Counted from the first letter of the stretch, positions 36,701 through 47,372 are shown. The stretch: DNA of 64,000 nucleotides from Aphelidium insulamus (GCA_036784855.1 JAZDSV010000042.1:1-64000); one strand, 5' to 3'. Notes: generated by a model not told the origin, from the sequence alone. Numbers and translations are program-made.

Positions 36701-37328
36701 TCATATCGTGGACCCCTTTGACAGCAAAGTGTCGGCGAGTATGCGATGAAAGTCCGGGAAGCCTGCCGGGCGCGCTGGGTCAGCTGTGTGCCGCACGTAG
36801 TCAGCTGCAACCAACTCACCGGCAAAACCCGGGAAATAGTTCAAGTCCACCGCCAGCAAATCGCCGCTGAGCGAGTCTTGCAGCAAGTCAATGCCGAAAA
36901 ACGTAAGCTGACCGCCAAATTGCCGCCGAACTTGCACAATAAGTGAGTCCAGCGTGGCGGAATGCATTCGGACCACGCGCGACACAGCCGCTTCACACTC
37001 TTGCTCGCTGAGCGTGCGCAAAAACCGGCCGTCCACCTGCCCATCAAAGTGTTTGGGGACTGTTTGCGAGTCAAAGCGCCACACCGTGTCCACGCGGGCC
37101 ACATTCATCAAACTTGGTCGCGGTACTAGATGCCAGTGACTGTCCACCATGTAGAGCTTGAGCAGGACTCCGTTGTGGTTGTGGAACTGCTGCACTATTA
37201 CCGCGTCGTCGCCATCACCCGCAAGTGGCACTGGAACCGACTGCACATCTCCCGCCAGACACAGCCAGTGCGCACATGGAGCGGTGCTGGCGTAATCACT
37301 CTTGACCACTAAATAGTCAGACCAATAA

Positions 37329-37362
<34 letters not shown>

Positions 37363-37964
37363 GCGTGGGCGTACAGTACGGTGCATGAATGCCGCAGCCA
37401 GACGGAATCGGTGTCGGCGAGAGAGCAGCGTTGCGAACGTGAAGCCGGCAGAATGCGGGCACGGCTACGCGGTGTCCCGCATCCCCGCAGCTTGTGGCAT
37501 CACACGCCGCCCTCAGCTTCTCCAACATGGAGCCACGTAGCAGTAACGGTCGCACGGCCACGTCTACCGGGTCCAGTACCGTGCGGCTCGACTGTGCCAC
37601 GCGCTACAGTCAGCAGTGAGTGGAGGCAAAGTGTGTGTGTAGGCACCAGTTGCACCGTGAATCGGGCCAGTCGACGCCTAGCAGTATCGTCCGTTGATGC
37701 ACCAGACAGACTGGCCCGCCAGACAAGGTCAGACACCTTGTGGAGTAGCACGTCGTATTCTCGCCACACAACCTCCGCGTCATCAAGGTCGACGCGTTCG
37801 AACAAAATTCCCCGCGTGCTGCACACATCGCCACATCAGTGATGGCGTGCGTGGTGCAGCATACCACATGCACACCCACACACCCACCGCGCATACGGGG
37901 CGAAATCCGCGAACCCGCTGCTCTGTGCCTTCTTGTCGCTGAAGGCATATCCCACGCGCAGCAT
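36701..37964 (-). CDS. ITPK1: inositol-tetrakisphosphate 1-kinase (inositol 1,3,4-trisphosphate 5/6-kinase)
   Basis: ATP-grasp kinase that phosphorylates inositol polyphosphates in the cytosol and feeds inositol hexakisphosphate synthesis. 361 residues in four exons; introns 37819-37887, 37604-37646 and 37309-37374; lengths sum to codons. Motifs in order: RVGYAFSDKKAQSSGFADF at the N-terminus, VLLHKVSDLVW, TVLDPVDVAVRPLL, the ATP-binding Lys in LVKSDYAS, QQFHNHNGVLLKLYMV, and FGIDLLQD with VDLNYFPGF (the metal-binding DLN). The third intron contains a CA repeat (37329-37362, TG on the plus strand). A read-through without splicing is possible but would add a His/Thr tract. Its ATG is 22 bp from the ATG of the divergent ubiquitin-like gene. 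Confidence 0.93.
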
Positions 37965-37986
37965 TGTGATTATACTTACAATCCAG
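37965..37986. promoter_or_regulatory. 22-bp gap between divergent start codons
   Basis: ITPK1 (-) and the ubiquitin-like gene (+) have start codons facing away from each other with only 22 bp between them. Either each gene's promoter lies inside the other's coding region, or the first exon of at least one has been missed. Confidence 0.5.
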
Positions 37987-38891
37987 ATGGCCAGCGCGGA
38001 GGATGAAGTGCAATTTGTGCGGCGCGTTCTCGGCCAGCAGATGCCGGTGCGCCCGGCTGCACCCAAGCTGCCACACAGCACAGGAGGTGATGGCAGCCAC
38101 CACGGCTCGGTGCCGCTTTCAACGGCGTTTCTGCGGCGCGCACTGGGCCACGAATGTGCAGGCAAGTGATGCCGCTGATTGCACGCTCACTGATGGGCTC
38201 CCTGCATCCCTACGTACCACGGTTCTCATCTCCTTGTGTTGCAGCAGCCAGCGCAGAGAGCAGCAACACGGTGGTGCAGCTTACGGTCAAGATGCTTAAA
38301 GTGCCAGACGGAAGCTCCGTCACATCAAGCACGGGGCAGTTTACGCTGGGTGAAGGAGTAGCGCCGACGACGCTAATCGCCTCGGTCAAGGACCTGATAC
38401 ACCGAGCTACCCGTATACCCCCAGCATGCCAGAGGCTGGTGCTACGTGGGAAGGCCTTGTTGGACGACAGAACGGTGGCCGAGTGCGGCATTGGCGCGGA
38501 TGGCGCCACGCTGCACCTAATGGTCAAACCTCTGGCGGAACTATCGGACTGGACGCCGCCATCACTCAATGTCGGCTCACTTTTGACCCCTTTCATTGGA
38601 GGAGTAGCAGGCTGTTCGGTGCCAGTGAGTGGCGGCCCGGCCACCACCGTGGTTGTTAGTGGTTCCCCAAGGGGCAATGCGGGTGCACACCAAGCCAGTA
38701 CACAACACCGTGGCGCGGCAAAGGCTGAGCGCCCGATGCTGCGTCCAAGTTTCTGGCCAGCATTGCACAACCTTATCGCAGAAAGCGTGGAGCTCGGGGC
38801 GACGGGAATGGATGACACTGCGGTGAACAGCATGGCGGCGTCACTGGTGACCGAGATTCGACGCCTGTGTGACTTGCTGCCGTCACCGTAG
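37987..38891 (+). CDS. ubiquitin-like domain protein
   Basis: 273 residues in two exons, with intron 38162-38244 bearing a GC donor (G/GCAAGT). Lengths sum to codons and the join AAASAES is in frame. A short N-part (VQFVRRVLGQQMP, Ala/Pro/Gly-rich) precedes a ubiquitin-like domain at about residues 75-145. It reads VQLTVKMLKVPDG, VASVKDLIHRATRIPP, QRLVLRGKALLDDRTVAECGI and ATLHLMVK. These are the beta-grasp strands and the LI/F-G-x-x-L-x-D loop of the family. It does not end in Gly-Gly, so it is an integral domain, not a conjugated modifier. A disordered stretch and a C-terminal helical hairpin follow, which might be BAG-like. Ubiquilin/BAG6-type shuttle factors are the nearest comparison; the specific role is unknown. 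Confidence 0.8.
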
Positions 38892-39037
38892 CCACGGGCT
38901 ATTAATAGATCGCCTTCGCCTTGACGACCAAGAGGGGCGTGCTCATACACTGCTGCTCACCGATATCTCTCTGTCCATCTGTCTATCTATATAACTTTCT
39001 AGTTCACACGCACCGCTCTGCACGAAACAAGCAAGAG

Positions 39038-40472
39038 ATGCCCAGCCTTTATGACACCTCTGTTTCGACGCCTTCCGTGTCTACTTGGCGCTTCTACCCA
39101 GCCTTCTGCGATGTTCAAACGGTGGCCGTTGCGACAATGTGCTTTACGCTGGTCTTGCTGGGCACTGCTTATGTTGTGCGTCGCGTCGGCGGGGAATCCT
39201 ACTGGCCGCGATTGATCGCCACTGCCGGCAATTCACGAGTGCAACACACTGAAGGCGCCGACAAGTATCTGCTGAACAGGGAGGATGCTCTGCTTGTTGC
39301 CGTAGAAGAACGTATCCATCGCGTGCTACAGAAAGTTACTAGCGTGGCGCAGCAAGGAAACGTGGCAGCGATTCGTGGCACGCTCCCACCCGGCTGGGAG
39401 GTCGGAATAACTATTGATGGCATGTTATACTATATCGAGTACGTAATTGACTACGCTTCTGCACGGTGACTCTGCCTAACCTGGTGGCGGTGTGACAGTC
39501 ATGATCAGCAGCGTACGACGTGGGACCACCCCATGATAGCCCAGCTAAAAGAATTAAGTGCCCGTCAGGGGGACGAAATGGCGGCGCTGGCTGTCTCGGT
39601 AAACGGTTCCGAAACTTTGTTCACGGCGCAGAATTTGCCGCTCGATACGCATCGGCATTTGGCGGATCATCGCCCAGTCGCAACTGTTACAGAGAGCGCT
39701 GTCCGCGACGAAGCTGCTACGCGAGACCACCCGGAGGCCGCTGGAAACCAGGTCAACGCAGCTGAAGCACATGCTGATTCTTTGCCGCTGGGATGGTGAG
39801 CGTGTTCCAGTTCTTGCTGCAAGATATCAATTAACGTGGCAGGGAACTTGCACATACCGCGGAAGGCGTGCCCTTCTATATCAATCATATCACTCGCCGC
39901 ACCAGCTGGTGCAACCCGCGCACAAATCGGCCCTCAGTGGCTTCGACACAAGCAATTTACCTGTTGCGGGAGTACCGCCAGCAGCTGGTATGGCAGTATG
40001 TCCAGCGCGTAGATCGAGTCATGCAGGCAAATTTGAAGGCTACTGGACTGCACGTCTTGCCGCATCATGACATGGCATCCTTAAACAAATTGGCTCCGCG
40101 ATTTGAAGGCAATCGCGCATAGTTGGAAATCATCAGTCCTAACATTTCGTAGAAGTGGATTGTACTGGTAATGGCAATGCAAAATTAGCAGTCAGGCCAG
40201 GTAAAGAATCTGCTGTTGACAGTCAGCAATATGGATCGCTGTCGGAATCGGTTACATCTCTCATTTCTCGAGGCGTCTCCATTTTTGTGTTGAAGCCACG
40301 GCATTCGGAGATGCTGCATCAGAGCAAATTTCCTACAGATAACTGCCCACCAAAAGCGGTTACAGAACGGGTCACGCGACGAGTTGCTTCCGCGGGACAA
40401 TTAGGACATGTGAGGTCAGTGGCAATGGCACAGTTGCGCAACGGTGACTCCAGTGCGGTATCATGGGTCTGA
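39038..40472 (+). CDS. membrane-anchored protein with two WW domains
   Basis: 427 residues in four exons; introns 39439-39498, 39796-39842 and 40109-40152; lengths sum exactly to codons. One transmembrane helix near residue 30 (VAVATMCFTLVLLGTAYVV) is followed by a helical region. WW domain 1 is LPPGWEVGITIDGMLYYID...TTWDHP. A coiled, acidic linker leads to WW domain 2, LPLGWELAHTAEGVPFYIN...TSWCNP. A helical region rich in Gln and Arg (LLREYRQQLVWQYVQRVDR) and a last exon of 106 codons complete the protein. Both WW domains keep the two signature Trp, but the second has Cys-Asn before the final Pro. The third intron has a GC donor (G/GCAATC). Without it the protein would end at 40122, but the open last exon begins precisely at the acceptor. 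Function unknown; WW domains bind Pro-rich partners. Confidence 0.82.
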
Positions 40473-40583
40473 ATACAGGATATTATTGGAATAGTTTTTT
40501 AGTCGTATTTACTTTATCAAATTCGCAATTTTTGCCACTGCTGTTTCTCCATCAGACCTGTCACCAGCACAGAGCACAAACAG

Positions 40584-41798
40584 TTGCGCAGCATTGACCT
40601 GGTAAAGACGCCCACACCCACACCCACACCCACCGACACACTGCCGCCGCCGCCAATATCTAGAATTGCGCACCGCTCACCCCAGCTGCATACGAGAGAA
40701 TGCCAGTATGTATATGTGGGATGCAAGCCCAATGCACTCTACTCACTGGCCTCGCCGACTCTCACACTCACATGTCTTGTCCAGTCGACAATCAGAAAAA
40801 TCAAGTGCGCAACTGAATGCCGAAAGACTCATAATATAATGGAGGTTATATGCGAAGATGGCAAGGTGACCCGCTTTCCCATATTCAAGTGGCGAGTATT
40901 TCTCGGCGAGGTCATTGAGTCTCGTAAACGTGCCGAAATGGCTCGCTGGATTCGTAGGGTTACTTACACGCTGCACCCATCGTTCGAAGTGCCGACACGA
41001 GGTAAGCCAGGAAGGCACAGTTCATATTCTTGTCTCGAAATGATTAGTTTTGTACGATTACCCATATGACTTGCGGGAAGAAGGATACGGATCATTCGAC
41101 CTGCAAGTTACACTGGAATTTCGAGACGAGGCCATCGAACCGTTCAAGTTTCTCCACCCCGTAAAGCTGGATCAAAAAAACTGCGAGCGCGAGTATCTCA
41201 TAACATTTGACAATCCATCCAAAGAGTTTATCGCTCTATTGAGCGGTATGCACGTACCAGGAATTCCAGATGGAGTAAAAACCTCGGGCGGCGAAGCATT
41301 TTCATCCACCGTTCCGCCCTTGACCAAGAAGTCGAAATCGCGAACACAAAGACATTCCAACATTGAAGTCCGTCGTCCGGACTTGCAGACGCCCCATGAC
41401 CTGACATCCTTGAACTCTCTCCATAACGAGCCGGCAAGCACCACTTTTTTTCCATTGCGCCTGCTTACTCAGTATTGTCTAGGTCCTGCCCGCGCCAATT
41501 ATTGCACCACGACTGGAAAATCTGTTTGGCTACGACGCTGAAGAGCTTTCCAACCGGCTCTACGCACTGTCGGAGAGTAATATCTGGCAAGCGGTGGACA
41601 TTGTGAAGAGGCATCGAGTAAAAACGTCCTTCATTCGCGATCTAGATGGTTCGTTCGTGCGCGAAGTAACACTGCCTGCAAATTATTGCGTGCTAATTGA
41701 CGGCAGAGGAATTTCACTTTGATCTGTACACGCTGCCGCGAGATGCCATCAAGGAACTGTGGGAACTCACGACGGCCGCGCAGAACCCAGCTCCATAA
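40584..41798 (+). CDS. TAF14: YEATS-domain protein with ET domain (Taf14-like)
   Basis: Taf14/Yaf9-type reader of acylated histone lysines, shared by TFIID, TFIIF and chromatin remodellers in yeast. The YEATS domain runs from FKWRVFLGEV through RRVTYTLHPSF, REEGYGSFDLQV and KFLHPVKLD. A basic linker (KKSKSRTQR) leads to a C-terminal extra-terminal (ET) domain: LFGYDAEELSNRLYALSES, then EEFHFDLYTLPRDAIKELW, matching the FIIDLYSLPEG region of yeast Taf14. Introns are about 40706-40795, then 41002-41047, 41434-41482 (GC donor, G/GCAAGC) and 41649-41706. From the second exon on, phases close exactly. The 5' end is unresolved: the frame is open upstream of 40584 but has no in-frame ATG, so a first exon is missing. 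A CCCACA hexanucleotide repeat encodes PTPTPT near the start. Confidence 0.87.
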
Positions 41799-41909
41799 GC
41801 CTGATCAGTTTGTTCCGTTCCGACTTGCAGCATAACATCGAATAATGTAACAATGTTAATTATTTAGCAGTGCAGTCATACTTGAGAACCCGTTCTTATG
41901 CTGTCCATA

Positions 41910-41965
41910 CATATATACACACACACATATATATATATATAGATATAGATAGATAGATATGTATA
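41910..41965. repeat. TA/CA/GATA microsatellite
   Basis: Compound simple repeat: ACACAC, then TATATA, then a few GATA units. It lies in the 178-bp gap between the convergent Taf14-like and Snu23-like stop codons. Confidence 0.8.
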
Positions 41966-41975
41966 TAAACTACAA

Positions 41976-42881
41976 TTACATCTTTTTGGAAGAGCCGAAT
42001 CCACCAAAACCCATGGCAGACTCTAACTCGACGTCTGTCGCCGGTCCATTTGACCTGTTTTCAACCTTGTCCGCCCGGCGCCGCTCCACTCTGTGCCTAC
42101 GGCGCTCGGCTTCCATCGCTGTTCGCACTCGCACCGCTTCAGCCAAGTCTACGGGCGAGCATCAGTATGTGGCACCATATGTATACACCACACTGTCAGA
42201 CCGTAGTCACCGCCAGATGCAGAGTTGGCTATGCGAATAGCGTCCAATTTGCGCTGATGTCGCATCGCCTCCAATCGCTGGCGCACCTCGTCAATGTCGG
42301 CGCGGTGAACGCGCACAGAGAAGCCGAGCTGCTGCTGGTCTGCGCAATATTTAGCATTAGGAAACCGTGAATGTTATGCGTGCATACGTCTCTTGGAGCG
42401 CTTATGCTCGAGCCATGTCAAGTTGTCTTTGCACGTGTAATTCTGTGGCGTGTGAGTACTTGACACGGACAACGGCTCATGTAGGTACACTGCAGGCGCC
42501 GACAGACAGCATGGACAAACACCATTGCAGAGGAGTGAGCACAGAGGCCATACGTACGCAGAGACGGCAAAAAAAGCCAGCTTGCTTGGCACTAGCGGTG
42601 CCGGCCTGGAAAACCTGGACGCGGTTGATGCGCTGTGCAAAGTCAATCTCTTCGTCGGCAGCTTGCGGACCAGTAGCCGCCGTCGAAGCTGTAGCAATTA
42701 GCGCGACGAGAGCTGCGTGACTAGATGATGTACACGTGCATGATGGCTGTGGTTCACGCCTCTCGTCGCGGCGTCGCGCACTCTCCTCCACGGTCCATTT
42801 GCGTCTGAAATCGGTGTCCTACGTGCAGTCAACTGTCAACTAGACATACTCACGCACACAGGCACGCGTAGCCACGGCCAT
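41976..42881 (-). CDS. SNU23: Snu23/ZMAT2-like U4/U6.U5 tri-snRNP zinc-finger protein
   Basis: Spliceosomal factor of the pre-catalytic B complex. 213 residues in five exons (ZMAT2 has 199). The family plan is complete: DTDFRRKWTVEES near the N-terminus, the C2H2 matrin-type finger FFCRLCNYTCKDNLTWLEHK ending RSKRRMH, the helix LGFSVRVHRADIDEVRQRLE, a basic ERRRHRVERRR segment, and the C-terminal signature MGFGGFGSSKKM. Introns are 42819-42857, 42443-42557, 42340-42387 and 42149-42210; lengths sum to codons. The first exon (MAVATRAC, 24 nt) is the least certain part. Between the N-terminal motif and the finger is an Ala/Ser-rich insert not seen in human ZMAT2. The gene diverges from the CEP120-like gene with 178 bp between starts. 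Confidence 0.9.
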
Positions 42882-43059
42882 GCGGCTCACGGTGCGGCCA
42901 CACAGCGCACTTACCCCTGCGGTGCCATACACGCCGCCGCCGCCGCCTCCAGCCATCTGTTTGTTGCTCGCAATCACACTCACACACAAACTGTTCATAC
43001 ATAGAAGACCTACCCGCACACGCCACACCCACACAAGGCACACCCACACCGTGCCGGGA
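42882..43059. promoter_or_regulatory. divergent promoter of SNU23 and the CEP120-like gene
   Basis: 178 bp, unusually rich in CA/CACCC words on the plus strand (ACACCCACAC repeated several times), which could bind zinc-finger regulators. Confidence 0.4.
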
Positions 43060-45345
43060 ATGGATACCGACAACGACGCGGCACCGTTCGCCACCGATGG
43101 CCACGCTGCGAGGCACAGTTTTGACGCCGTTCGACTCACGACGGAGGACAAAGTGGATTGCGCAACCGATAGACCGCCGCCGAGAGAGAATGGCAGGGCG
43201 CCGACCGACAGATACTGCGTGTCCGTAACCGTGACGGAGGGTATGGCGCATGACCGGCAATAGTTTTGCGCCGTCTTACCCATGTGCACCGTCGCGCAGG
43301 CCGGTACTTTGGCCACTATCCGACTGCAGGAACATACTTTTATGTGCAGGGTCGACTGAACGATGAACTGCTTACCACCGATCCGGTGCATTGCATTCCT
43401 GCGCCCAGTAACGGCTCCGACGCAACTGGCACATTGTCTGCCGCGCCAGTATTTGACACGGAATTGGCTTGGGAGTTGGATCGGCAGAGTCTGCATCATC
43501 TGAAATCCCATCGGCACATGCTCAAGTTGCAGTGTTTCCGCTTGAATCATCAACTGCGAGTGCGCGACATGCTGGGTTACTGTATGCTCGACCTGCGACA
43601 GGCCACAAACACCCACCCCGCCGCGGATAATTGGTATGATACCACGGCATTCGTGTACGTTTCTTAATAATCTTCTCCTCAGGGTTACGTTGGTGCCCGG
43701 CAAGTCGGTTGTGACACTGTCACAACCGCATCTGCAGATCAAGCTGGCTTTTTCTATTGCCCCTGTTGACGCATTCCCTGCCGCCATTCCTTCTGCATCG
43801 CCAGTCGCACTCAATACGTCAGCACTTCCAACCCCGGAGACTAGCGTGAAACCAGTACCCGATGCAGAGAATTCCACGATGGGGCGGCTGCCACTGCAGC
43901 GCTTGTCCATCGATTTACAGAGTATAACCCTGCGGGCGGCGTTATCCAAAAACACACTATACGTCACTTATTCATACGCCCCGTTGAATGCGGAAAATCA
44001 ACTTGCGCGCAATGATCCGCTGTTCACGACATCACCTCCGGTGCGGGCTTATAGTAACCAGAAAACATTGTTGCCACACAGCTTTTGCTCCTACGAGTTC
44101 GAAAAGGACACGCATGCATGGCGTAGCTATTTGGAGGGTGTTCCGTTGGAAATTAATGTTTGGGCAACTTCAAGCGGGCAAACTGATCAGCACACCGCAG
44201 TAACGACGCACATTGGGCACACCAAGTTCAGTCTCGAATGCATCTTAACTGCTTCACCGGAAGACATTATCGGTCCACTAAAGGGTCGCAAGAGCCTTTG
44301 GGAAGGCGCCGTTCCAATTTACAGCACCCCCGCAGGATCGGACGATTTATCTGTTGTTTGCGACTTGGACCTTCGCTTGATTTGGGAAGAAATTTATGAA
44401 CACCAACGTCATGAAGCAGCTGGCAGTAATGGCAGCGGTCACATAGCTAGCAGTACAATTGATTCGACATGTGCAGGCCAGAAAGCTGACTCTAAATCGT
44501 TGTCTATCAGTAACTCGACGTTGCTCCGCGATGGCGAACTGGTTGAAGCGCAAGTCGAGGTCCAAAAGCACGAGTGGATCTATCGATTAAGCAAAGAGGA
44601 ACATGCGCTCTCAACCACGCTTCAAAACCATATAAAAGAACAGCTAGAAAAACAGCGCAGCGATATCGAGTTAAAACTACTCTCGATGAAAAACTTGGAA
44701 ACAGATGTAATGAATGCGCTTCGTGATCTGAAAGTTCGCGAAGAAAATGTCGGAAAAAGGCAATTCAGGTTGTTGAACGACGTATCACTTGCTGTCCCGC
44801 CTGACGACAATGGCGACGATACTCGAAAATTCGAGCAACAATCGGCATCCGTGGAAGCCGAATGCGAAAAGCTACGTCAGCGCAGAGTTGGTCTAGACGA
44901 AAAGCGTACAAATGCGTTGGGAGATCTTCTGGCGATTAGTACCGAGCAGCAAAATTGCCAATGCAGCGCAACACAAACGTCGGATACCGCTACCCAGCTG
45001 CAAGACATAGTCTCAGAGTTGGAATTAAAGCAGGTAGAATTGATGTCTAGGCTTGCAAGCGCGTCGGAAGCTCGAGCTTTTTATCGAAAGTCTTGGGCAA
45101 AGGCGATTTACGATTTGCTTCGCGAAAAGAATAGAGCAACAGTGGACGAAATCAAATTAAGTCAGCGCTTATCATGGAATATGCAGCACGCAATCGAAGA
45201 GAGAGGAAATGGCAACGATGTTGATTTGAAGATTGAAGATGCCAACAGCAGGCTGCAAAAGGAAAAAAGGGCGCTGTTGCAAAGCGGCATGTACACTGAT
45301 TCGGATCAAGTTATTCAAATGATCGCTCAGAAATTAAAACAATAA
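43060..45345 (+). CDS. CEP120: CEP120-like centriolar protein (C2 domains plus coiled coil)
   Basis: CEP120 promotes centriole elongation and basal-body assembly. 725 residues in three exons; introns 43241-43299 and 43634-43682; lengths sum to codons. The N-terminal C2 domain has the diagnostic CEP120 stretch FDTELAWELDRQSLHHLK, then HMLKLQCFRL and GYCMLDLRQA. A second C2-like domain follows (LQSITLRAALSKNTLYVTY ... LPHSFCSYEF ... FSLECIL). The C-terminal ~280 residues are a long coiled coil (SKEEHALSTTLQNHIKEQLE onward). For the second intron I prefer the 49-nt form: it makes the junction DNW-VTLVPGK align with the human sequence without a gap. A 28-nt alternative intron would be too short. 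Together with ATAT1 this argues for a flagellated stage. Confidence 0.9.
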
Positions 45346-45534
45346 TATTGCGTTGCATTGAATGAAAATATTATCAATGCAATTTTACTGGTCGAGGTCG
45401 GGGCACTCCACCACACCTGCTTAGTGTTGATACGTCATCGCGTCCCGCCTTATCGCGACCCGCGCTTACGTATATGGAGCGTTGCCAGGCTACCGCCTGA
45501 CTACTTAAGGCAGCTCGGCAAACAAGTGCCGTCG

Positions 45535-45772
45535 TGTTAGATTCTACAAGCTGTGTGTGTCCGCGTCCTGTTGGTCTTGACACTACTAATGAATCCACGT
45601 GACAGGTAAATATAAGGTGTTAGATTCTACAAGCTGTGTCTGTCTGCGTCCTGTTGGTCTTGACACTACTAAAGAATCCACGCGACAGGTAAATATAAGG
45701 TGTTAGATTCTACTAGCTGTGTGTGTCTGCGTCCTGTTGGTCTTGACACAACTAAAGAATCCACGCGACAGG
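45535..45772. repeat. 83-bp tandem repeat, nearly three copies
   Basis: Units at 45535-45617 and 45618-45700 and a 72-bp partial at 45701-45772, about 93-95 % identical. Each unit contains GTGTGTGT, a TACTAA word and ...GACAGGTAAAT. It lies about 190 bp downstream of the CEP120-like stop, at the edge of the repeat graveyard. Confidence 0.92.
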
Positions 45773-46002
45773 TTTCGCGGGCACCGCATCGTTTAACAGA
45801 GCCAGTGTCGAGGTTGTTTGCACTCAACCCTCACTGTTGGTAAAAACATTTCTTAGGAAATATGCTAACTGTATATGTCCGCAGCAAGCAAGGTTTTACT
45901 TACCATCAATACCGCTACCGATTTAAAAACCACTGTTGTTGCCATTATGAGCGGCGTTTGGCGAGCATATCATCAATCATCTGCATTGTCTAGTCAACAT
46001 TT
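45773..46002. other. unassigned spacer in repeat graveyard
   Basis: 230 bp between the 83-bp repeat and LTR copy 1. Nothing recognised. Confidence 0.5.
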
Positions 46003-46244
46003 TGTTCAAAGGTCACGTAAAATTTGTGAGTGTGAGGAAAGTAAGAGTAAATCTTGTCTATTTTGTGTGCGTGCATGTCGCCTTTTACAGCAAAACGCCA
46101 GATTTTACTGACGTACGCCATTATTTGAGCCAATCATTTAGATCACATGATTGTCAGGGGGACGCCACACATGTCACGAGTGACATATTAGTTCATGTGC
46201 TGTTTTATGCGCAATGAACGGCGTATGCGTTGTATATTCCAACA
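46003..46244 (-). mobile_element. solo LTR, Copia-type fossil (copy 1)
   Basis: About 242 bp, TG...CA on the minus strand, beginning TGTTGGAATATAC as many Copia LTRs do and carrying a TATAAAAGG-like box in better-kept copies. Flanking 5-mers CATTT and CATTA are close to a target-site duplication. Somewhat diverged from copies 2 and 3, so older. Confidence 0.75.
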
Positions 46245-46756
46245 CATTATGCTTCACGCCGCTGACTCTGACTTCATTCGCAGCCAAAACCATTAAATAA
46301 CACAAGCATTAATAAGCAATATTAAGCATTAATAAACAACCAATTTCTTTAGAGTACGTTGAGATTACATTTTTTATTAAAGCTATATATCCAGTATTTA
46401 TTAATCTTGAATCGTCCTCATACTAGTCAAAGGCCGGGGACCACTCCACAGTCACCATCAGCTTGGAAGAGCCGAAAGTGCTGTGAATATGCACCCATTG
46501 AGATAGTAGGCAGAAACACAGGAATCAGAAAGCATAGTATCGCTATGTCCCTACAGTGTCTTTCAGTAAAATTTCGCTGGAATGAGAACTGCACCATACT
46601 TTCATTGGTCACATGAATTAAATATTTAGCGCTGGATATACATATTTTTTAACGGGCTTGCCTGCGGTTTTATGAACTAGTCGCTATACTTTTTGTTGGC
46701 GATTGCGCGTAATGCTGACGCGTAATGCGTAATGCTGACGCGTAACGCCGACATCG
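46245..46756. other. unassigned AT-rich spacer in repeat graveyard
   Basis: 512 bp. AATAAGCATTAATAA words at 46300-46345, then a 60-codon open stretch in either strand (46427-46612) without recognisable protein content. Confidence 0.45.
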
Positions 46757-46984
46757 ATTAGTGAGTGTGAGGAAAGTAAGAGTAAAATCTTATCTATTTT
46801 GTGAGCGTGCATGTCACCTTTTATAGCAAAAACGCCAGATTTTACTGACGTACGCCAGATTTATGTGAGCCAATCATTTAGATCACATGATCGTCAGGGG
46901 GACGCCACACATGTCACAAGTGACATATTATTTCATGTACTGTTTTATGTACGATGAACGGCGTATGCGTTGCATATTCCAACA
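46757..46984 (-). mobile_element. LTR, Copia-type fossil (copy 2, truncated)
   Basis: 228 bp that match copy 3 in inverted orientation with no difference I can see. It lacks the last ~19 bp of the LTR. A run of GCGTAATGCTGAC words (about 46708-46755) abuts its broken end. The match to copy 3 implies recent insertion or a recent inverted duplication. Confidence 0.82.
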
Positions 46985-47372
46985 TATTGTACCTGAAATT
47001 GTACGACTGAGACATGTGGCGACTCCTGGCCAATAATAGCTGTCTAAATGATTGGCACACATAAATCTAGCTTATTTCGACTGTATTTCTGCTACTGCGA
47101 CGTCTGCATCAACGTCTACATATTCGTCATACATCACAAAAATCTGGCGGTTGACTAAAAAAGGCGACGATACATGAAAGGCTCTCAAATAAGATTCTAT
47201 CTGACGTTTTCCCACTCTCTAGAGTTCTTAACGGTTCAGCTCGGTTCGTGATCGGTTCGCTCACGGCCTCGAGAGGAACCCGGAGATGGTCGGTCAGCAC
47301 TTTACGCTGATTGGTCGGCGGTCCAAATTTCCTCCTTGTCCACCAAAAGTCTCTTCTGCAAAGTACAAAGGT
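46985..47372. other. spacer between inverted LTR copies 2 and 3
   Basis: 388 bp forming the loop of the inverted pair. It includes the 19-mer at 47092-47110 that is shared with 14218-14236. No coding content recognised. Confidence 0.5.

Noticed and set aside
43634-43682. A 28-nt intron in the CEP120-like gene (GTACGT donor)
   Set aside because: A 49-nt intron with a GTATGA donor gives a gap-free alignment to human CEP120 and fits the size range here.
42882-43967. Long open frame on the minus strand over the CEP120-like gene
   Set aside because: It is the shadow of the CEP120 coding exons and their promoter. The peptide has no domain and cuts across well-defined introns.
45601-45720. Real short introns inside the 83-bp repeat linking it to CEP120
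   Set aside because: The CEP120 frame ends with a normal stop at 45345 and no donor near its end would splice into the array; kept only as a mimicry observation.
46427-46612. 60-codon open frame between LTR copies as a gene or pol remnant
   Set aside because: Neither strand shows a recognisable motif, and it sits in AT-rich decayed DNA.
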